This document shows positions 57,028-64,000 of a stretch of 64,000 nt of DNA, piece after piece. The stretch spans positions 2,473,501 to 2,537,500 of the forward strand of contig NZ_CP042239.1 of the NCBI RefSeq assembly GCF_007833215.1, given 5' to 3'. The translations under genes and the position numbers were made by a program. Each line of letters begins with the position of its first letter. The first letter of the stretch is position 1. Source of the DNA: Sphingomonas suaedae. GTDB lineage: Bacteria > Pseudomonadota > Alphaproteobacteria > Sphingomonadales > Sphingomonadaceae. The notes under the pieces were generated by a model. The model saw nothing but the letters and a program-made list of their open reading frames with translations, did not search any database and was not told the origin of the DNA.

Positions 57028-57260
57028 GAATTCCTCCCCTAAACCGGCCTCCGACAGGCCGGGCCGCGCCGTTGAGCGCGTTGGAAAGCCTTGTCCGCGC
57101 AACTGCCGCCGGGCGCCAGTACGTGGCATACGTATTCAGCCGTGCGAACCATGCTGCGTGGCCGCTGCGCAACATTGACGCCGTGCGGAAAGGCGCTCAA
57201 CGTCACGGGCGTCAAGCGGAGGGCACATCCGCGGACGTTTAGGGGAATCGTGCCTGGGCC

Positions 57261-58289
57261 ATGCATCGCAAGCCTACATCCTTCGATATCGCGCACCTTG
57301 CCGGGGTGTCGCAGCCCACGGTGTCGCGCGCGCTGCGCGGTGGCCGCGGCGTCAACGAGGCGACGCGGATGCGGATCGAGGCGATCGCCCAACGGCTGAA
57401 CTATCGCGTCGACAAGGCCGCATCGAACCTGCGCAGCCGCCACGCCGAAACGCTCGCCGTGCTGATCTTTCAGGACGAGACCGCCGACGACAGCGCGATC
57501 AACCCCTTCTTTCTCTCGATGCTCGGATCGATCATGCGCGCCTGCGCCGATCACGGGCAGGACATGCTCGTCTCGTTCCAGCAGCTGGGCAGCGACTGGC
57601 ATCAGGATTTCGAGGATTCGCGCCGCGCCGACGGGCTGATCCTGCTCGGCTATGGCGATTATGAGCTCTATCGCGCCAAGCTGACCGAACTGATCGCACA
57701 GGGGACGCATTTCGTGCGCTGGGGGTCGGTCGAGGGCGGGGGTGCGGGCCTGACCGTCGGGTGCGACAATCATGGCGGCGGGCGGGCGGCAACCCGCCAT
57801 CTGGTCGATCTGGGGCGTCGCGACATCGCCTTTCTGGGCACCGCCTCCAGCCATTATCCCGAATTCCACGACCGCTATCGCGGCTATGCGGCGGCGCTGC
57901 GTGAGGCGGGAATCGCCCCCCACCCGAGGCTCCAGGTCGATGCGCTCACGTCGGAAGAGGCTGGCGCGGGCGCGGCGGAGGAACTGATCGCGCGCGGCGC
58001 GCCGTTCGACGCCATCCTCGCCGCCAGCGATCTGATCGCGATCGGCGCGATGCGGGCATTGGCCGCGTATGGGCGGCGCGTTCCGGAGGATGTCGCAATC
58101 GTCGGATTCGACGACATCGCCGCGGCGAGCTTCACCAACCCGCCGCTCACCACCGTCATGCAGGACACCCGCGCCGCCGGGCGGATGCTGGTCGAAACCC
58201 TGCTCGGCTGCATCCGCGACGATCGCGTCCATGACGTCCTGCTTCCCGCCAAACTGGTCGTTCGCCGCTCCTGCGGCGCCCCGGCCTGA
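57261..58289 (+). CDS. LacI-family repressor of the alpha-glucan locus
   Basis: This 342-residue LacI/GalR regulator has an N-terminal helix-turn-helix (about 7-28, DIAHLAGVSQPTVSRALRGG), a hinge helix and a periplasmic-binding-protein-like sensor domain (about 60-340). It is divergent from the TBDR gene and lies directly upstream of the MFS carrier, so it probably represses the alpha-glucan genes and responds to maltose or a derivative. The gap of 233 bases upstream contains the candidate operator sites noted in the findings. The ATG at 57261 is chosen; GTG at 57249 is also possible. Confidence 0.92.
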   Translation: MHRKPTSFDIAHLAGVSQPTVSRALRGGRGVNEATRMRIEAIAQRLNYRVDKAASNLRSRHAETLAVLIFQDETADDSAINPFFLSMLGSIMRACADHGQDMLVSFQQLGSDWHQDFEDSRRADGLILLGYGDYELYRAKLTELIAQGTHFVRWGSVEGGGAGLTVGCDNHGGGRAATRHLVDLGRRDIAFLGTASSHYPEFHDRYRGYAAALREAGIAPHPRLQVDALTSEEAGAGAAEELIARGAPFDAILAASDLIAIGAMRALAAYGRRVPEDVAIVGFDDIAAASFTNPPLTTVMQDTRAAGRMLVETLLGCIRDDRVHDVLLPAKLVVRRSCGAPA

Positions 58290-58309
58290 CTTCAGTTCAA
58301 GGATTTTCG

Positions 58310-59794
58310 ATGGAAAGACCGCGCCAGGGCTTTTGGGGCCTGTGGAATATCTCGTTCGGATTCTTCGGCATCCAGATCGGCTTCGCGCTTCAGAATGCGA
58401 ATATGAGCCGGATCTTCCAGTCGCTGGGGACTAGCATCGATGATCTCCCCGCTCTGTGGATCGCGGCGCCGCTGACCGGGCTGCTGGTCCAGCCAGTGAT
58501 CGGGCATCTGAGCGATCGGACCTGGTTCGGGCGCTTCGGGCGGCGGCGTCCCTATTTCCTTGCGGGGGCAATCCTTGCCGCGCTGTCGCTGTTCGCGATG
58601 CCGCTGGCGCCGGCGCTGTTGTTCGCGGCGGTGATGCTGTGGGTGCTCGACGCGTCGCTCAATATCTCGATGGAGCCGTTCCGCGCGTTCGTCGGCGACA
58701 TGCTTCGCAAGGATCAGCATAGCGCCGGCTATGCCGTGCAGACGGCATTTATCGGCGCGGGCGCGGTCGTGGGATCGATCTTTCCCTGGGCGCTGGAGCA
58801 GCTGGGCGTTTCCAACGCCGCGCCGGGTGGCGGCATCCCGGACACGGTCCGTTACGCCTTCTGGTTCGGCGGGGCTGCGCTGTTCTTCGCCGTTCTCTGG
58901 ACGATCCTGACCACGCGCGAATACAGCCCCGAACAGATGGCGGCGTTTGACGGCGCCCGGGCCGAAGCGGCGGATGCAGGCGCACGGGCGCTGGCGGAAC
59001 GCGGCAACATTTCCGGTTTTGCCTGGCTGGCCGCAGGCGGGGCGGTGATCGTCGCAGTCGGACAGCTCGGGCTGGAAAAGGAAGTCTATCTGCTCGGCGG
59101 GCTGCTCGCCGCCTATGGCATTGCCAGCCTGATCGCGATCCGGCTCGCGCGCAGCGGGCGCGGTGCGAACATGCTCGCCAGCATCGTCGGCGATTTTGCG
59201 GGTATGCCGCCGATCATGAAGCGGCTCGCGCTCGTGCAATTCTTCAGTTGGTCGGCGCTGTTCATCATGTGGATCAACACGACTCCGGTCGTCGCGGGCG
59301 CATTCTATGGCGCGCCCGACGCCGCCGATTCGCGCTATCAGGAGGGCGCGAACTGGGTCGGGGTGCTGTTCACCGTCTATAACGGGGTCGCGGCAATCGC
59401 TGCGCTGACCCTGCTCCCGTTGCTCGCCGCGCGATTCGGCAAGGCGCGAACGCATATCTTCGGTCTGCTCTGCGGCGCGGCGGGGTTCGCCAGCTTCTTC
59501 GTCATCCGCGACCCCCACTGGCTGATCGTCAGCGAGATCGGCATCGGCATCGCCTGGGCATCGATCTTGGCGATGCCCTATGCGATCCTCGCGTCGAACC
59601 TGCCCCAGGCGAAGCTCGGCATTTTCATGGGGTTGTTCAATGTCTTCGTCGTCGTGCCGCAATTGCTGGTGGCGACGGTGATGGGATCGATCATGCAGGC
59701 ATTTTTCCCCGGCGAACCGATCTGGACGATGGCGTTTGCAGCGGGGACGCTGGGCCTCGCCGCGCTGGCGATGACGCGGGTGAAAGAGGGGTGA
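58310..59794 (+). CDS. MFS transporter, SLC45/GPH-like (maltose or sucrose type)
   Basis: This 494-residue inner-membrane carrier has 12 hydrophobic helices. The sequence FWGLWNISFGFFGIQIGFALQ at the N-terminus, QPVIGHLSDRTWFGRFGRRRPY and the DASLNISMEPFRAFVGDML segment are typical of the SLC45-like sugar carriers, which include Caulobacter MalY-type proteins. AAGGA 8 bases before the ATG supports the start. It follows the LacI gene by 20 bp and probably imports maltose or short maltodextrins produced by the periplasmic enzymes. Confidence 0.9.
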   Translation: MERPRQGFWGLWNISFGFFGIQIGFALQNANMSRIFQSLGTSIDDLPALWIAAPLTGLLVQPVIGHLSDRTWFGRFGRRRPYFLAGAILAALSLFAMPLAPALLFAAVMLWVLDASLNISMEPFRAFVGDMLRKDQHSAGYAVQTAFIGAGAVVGSIFPWALEQLGVSNAAPGGGIPDTVRYAFWFGGAALFFAVLWTILTTREYSPEQMAAFDGARAEAADAGARALAERGNISGFAWLAAGGAVIVAVGQLGLEKEVYLLGGLLAAYGIASLIAIRLARSGRGANMLASIVGDFAGMPPIMKRLALVQFFSWSALFIMWINTTPVVAGAFYGAPDAADSRYQEGANWVGVLFTVYNGVAAIAALTLLPLLAARFGKARTHIFGLLCGAAGFASFFVIRDPHWLIVSEIGIGIAWASILAMPYAILASNLPQAKLGIFMGLFNVFVVVPQLLVATVMGSIMQAFFPGEPIWTMAFAAGTLGLAALAMTRVKEG

Positions 59795-59853
59795 TCTTCC
59801 CTCCGCCTCGCGTCACTGCGATTTGCTAGAAGTTGGGTCAGCAAAGCTGCACC

Positions 59854-59940
59854 GGTTGCGGTACCAGCCCGTTCCCCCACCCGGCCGCCCACAAGGCATC
59901 CTCAATGGGTGGCCGGGTGGGAGCGGGCTGGTGCGGCAAT
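59854..59940. repeat. Palindromic repeat element, copy B
   Basis: A near copy of the element at 41445-41527: arms around ACCAGCCCGTTCCCCCACCC and GGGTGGGAGCGGGCTGGT with inner GGCCGCCCA / TGGGTGGCCGG. Like copy A, it lies between convergent genes (the MFS carrier and the methyltransferase) just after their stop codons. Confidence 0.75.
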
Positions 59941-59961
59941 TCAGCGCAGCCGAATCCGACT

Positions 59962-60731
59962 CTAGACGACCCGCTCGGCGCGCCATCCCGACCCATCGGC
60001 CGCGACGATCGTGCGATCGCCGACGGTACCGCGATGGGTCACGCCGTCCACCGCGAAGTTCAGATCTGCTCCGGCCAGCCGGGCGTTGCGTAACGGCCGT
60101 CCGTCAAGCGTTCCCGAGACGCGGCTGTAGCGCTGATCGATCACCAGCAGCGCGCTGCTTCCATCGCTCCGCCAAAGCCGCCAGCTGCCACCGGCGACGG
60201 CGGGGATGATCCACAGGAGGAGGTTCTTGTCCGAAACCTCACGCCGCTCCTGAGGACTCCAATCCCCCATGTCGAAGGCATGGCTGACGACCCGCGCCCC
60301 GGCCTTCATCTCGGTCAGCAATTTCGGCTTCAGCCGCTCGTTGACGGCGGGGAGCAAATAGAGGGTCACCACATCCGCATCGCGCAACGAGACGGTGAAC
60401 AGGTCGTCGCGGAGAAAGCGCGCGCGGTCCTCCAGCCCTTCGAGCCGGGTCAATGCGGCGCGCGTGCGACAAGGCCGCTGTCGATCTCGACCCCCAGCGC
60501 GGTGGCGCCGCGTCGCGCGGCGGCGCGCGGTATCCGCCCATCGCCGGACCCGAGATCGATCAGCCGCTCGCCGGGCTTGAGACCCGCCATGTCCAGCATC
60601 CCCTCGACCACTTCCGGCGGGGTCGGGACATAGGGAACCTCGGCCTCGCCCGCCCGCGCGCGCGTCGGCCCGAGGGTCGCGGCGCAGCCCGCACCAACCA
60701 GCAGTGCGCGACGGGAAAGGAAGATGCCCAT
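59962..60731 (-). pseudogene. Exported SAM-dependent methyltransferase-like protein, frameshifted
   Basis: The N-terminal part starts at 60731 with a twin-arginine-like signal (LSRRALLVGAGCAATLG), then EVVEGMLDMAGL and LIDLGSGDGRIPRAAARRG, the SAM-binding motif I. In the first frame translation runs into a stop near 60450 after EIDSGLVARA; the matching continuation (RFLRDDLFTVSLRDADVV, SHAFDMGDWSPQE) is in another frame to 59962. The change lies in a CG-repeat around 60459-60465 and needs a missing base or an extra CG. The rest is intact. An exported methyltransferase-fold protein of this type is of unknown function. Confidence 0.72.
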
Positions 60732-60796
60732 GCGCCGATGGTGGCCGAGCGCCGACCATGGCACAAGCCGCCCGCGACCCGATCTACGCCGGACAC

Positions 60797-60820
60797 AAAA
60801 AAAGCCGCCCAAAGGCGGCT
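60797..60820 (-). terminator. Rho-independent terminator of the rRNA operon
   Basis: On the minus strand GCCGCC pairs with GGCGGC over a short loop, followed by T7. It lies just after tRNA-fMet at the end of the rRNA operon. Confidence 0.85.
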
Positions 60821-60828
60821 GTTGGTGA

Positions 60829-60905
<77 letters not shown>

Positions 60906-61034
60906 CCATCGATCTGGGCGCCGTTGTTTAAAAACGATGGCGCCCAAAAAGCAAAACGCGCCGCGCCGGTAAGCGCGACGCGCGTTTTGCGTATCTGACA
61001 TTGTGAATGGGTTTCCCACCTACACCGGCTTCAA

Positions 61035-61152
61035 TGCCTGGCGACGACCTACTCTTCCAGTGCTTGAGCAATAGTACCATCGGCGCAGTCAGGTTTCACG
61101 GCCGAGTTCGGGATGGGATCGGGTGGGTCACTGACGCTATGGTCACCAAGCA
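61035..61152 (-). rRNA. rrf: 5S ribosomal RNA
   Basis: On the minus strand TGCTTGG at the 5' end pairs with CCAGGCA at the 3' end, and the conserved CCCGAACTCGG and the GATGGTACT loop-E region are present. The length is about 118 bases. End positions are within a base or two. Confidence 0.92.
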
Positions 61153-61247
61153 ATGAAGCAGGTGCAGGTGGGCAATTTCAAATCGATGCGTGCACCAAAG
61201 TCTGAGCCAACAACCTCAATAGCAGCCAAAGCTGTCATTGATGGTGG

Positions 61248-64000
<2,753 letters not shown>

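Overview
The window is high-GC DNA from an alphaproteobacterium, most likely a sphingomonad (Sphingomonas or a close relative). The evidence is the large TIGR01782-type TonB receptors, a CpdR-like receiver, a bacteriophytochrome/heme oxygenase pair, an HWE-type kinase, and an rRNA operon that ends 23S-5S-tRNA-fMet. No phage, insertion sequence, transposase or CRISPR array was seen. All calls come from reading the sequence; no database search was run.

Layout. 1-8.2 kb is a glucuronoxylan/xylose-type sugar locus: the 3' end of mannonate dehydratase, a GH10 xylanase, a TonB-dependent receptor (TBDR), a flavin-dependent 'tryptophan' halogenase and a XylE-like MFS sugar porter. A GTTAGCGCTAmC palindrome lies in front of the TBDR/halogenase pair and again in front of the porter, so both are probably controlled by one LacI-type repressor. 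8.3-13.8 kb holds a DUF2332 protein, a chemoreceptor and a second TBDR with an EF-hand-like loop. 14.1-21.5 kb is core metabolism and metal handling: dxs, a Zur-like Fur protein, a MerC-like protein, ctaA (frameshifted), cutA, two secreted proteins of unknown function, and rplM-rpsI. 21.7-27.3 kb has a protease autotransporter and a secreted repeat protein with a TonB-like C-terminus. 27.3-34.7 kb has a metallophosphoesterase, a lipid kinase, tRNA-Val, cpdR, an N-formylglutamate amidohydrolase-like protein, an Aur1-like PAP2 protein, a predicted small RNA, a SapC-like protein and an FAD-linked oxidase. 34.8-41.4 kb has a DEAD-box helicase, a DUF1289 protein, a GGDEF protein and the bphO-bphP light-sensing pair. 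41.5-47.1 kb has mtnP with a frameshifted amino-acid permease, and an iorAB-type molybdenum hydroxylase with a c-type cytochrome.

47.2-59.8 kb is a complete starch/maltodextrin locus: TBDR, a second halogenase, alpha-amylase, alpha-glucosidase and GH97 enzyme in one minus-strand run, divergent from a LacI regulator and an SLC45-like MFS transporter. The inferred flow is outer-membrane import by the TBDR, periplasmic hydrolysis, then uptake by the MFS carrier. 59.9-64 kb has a frameshifted methyltransferase, tRNA-fMet, 5S rRNA and nearly all of 23S rRNA on the minus strand.

Most notable: halogenase genes paired with TBDRs in two separate sugar loci; a predicted ~105-nt small RNA with its own promoter, a UCCUCCC motif and a terminator; a repeated palindromic element between two convergent gene pairs; and three genes each broken by one small indel, which may be assembly errors.
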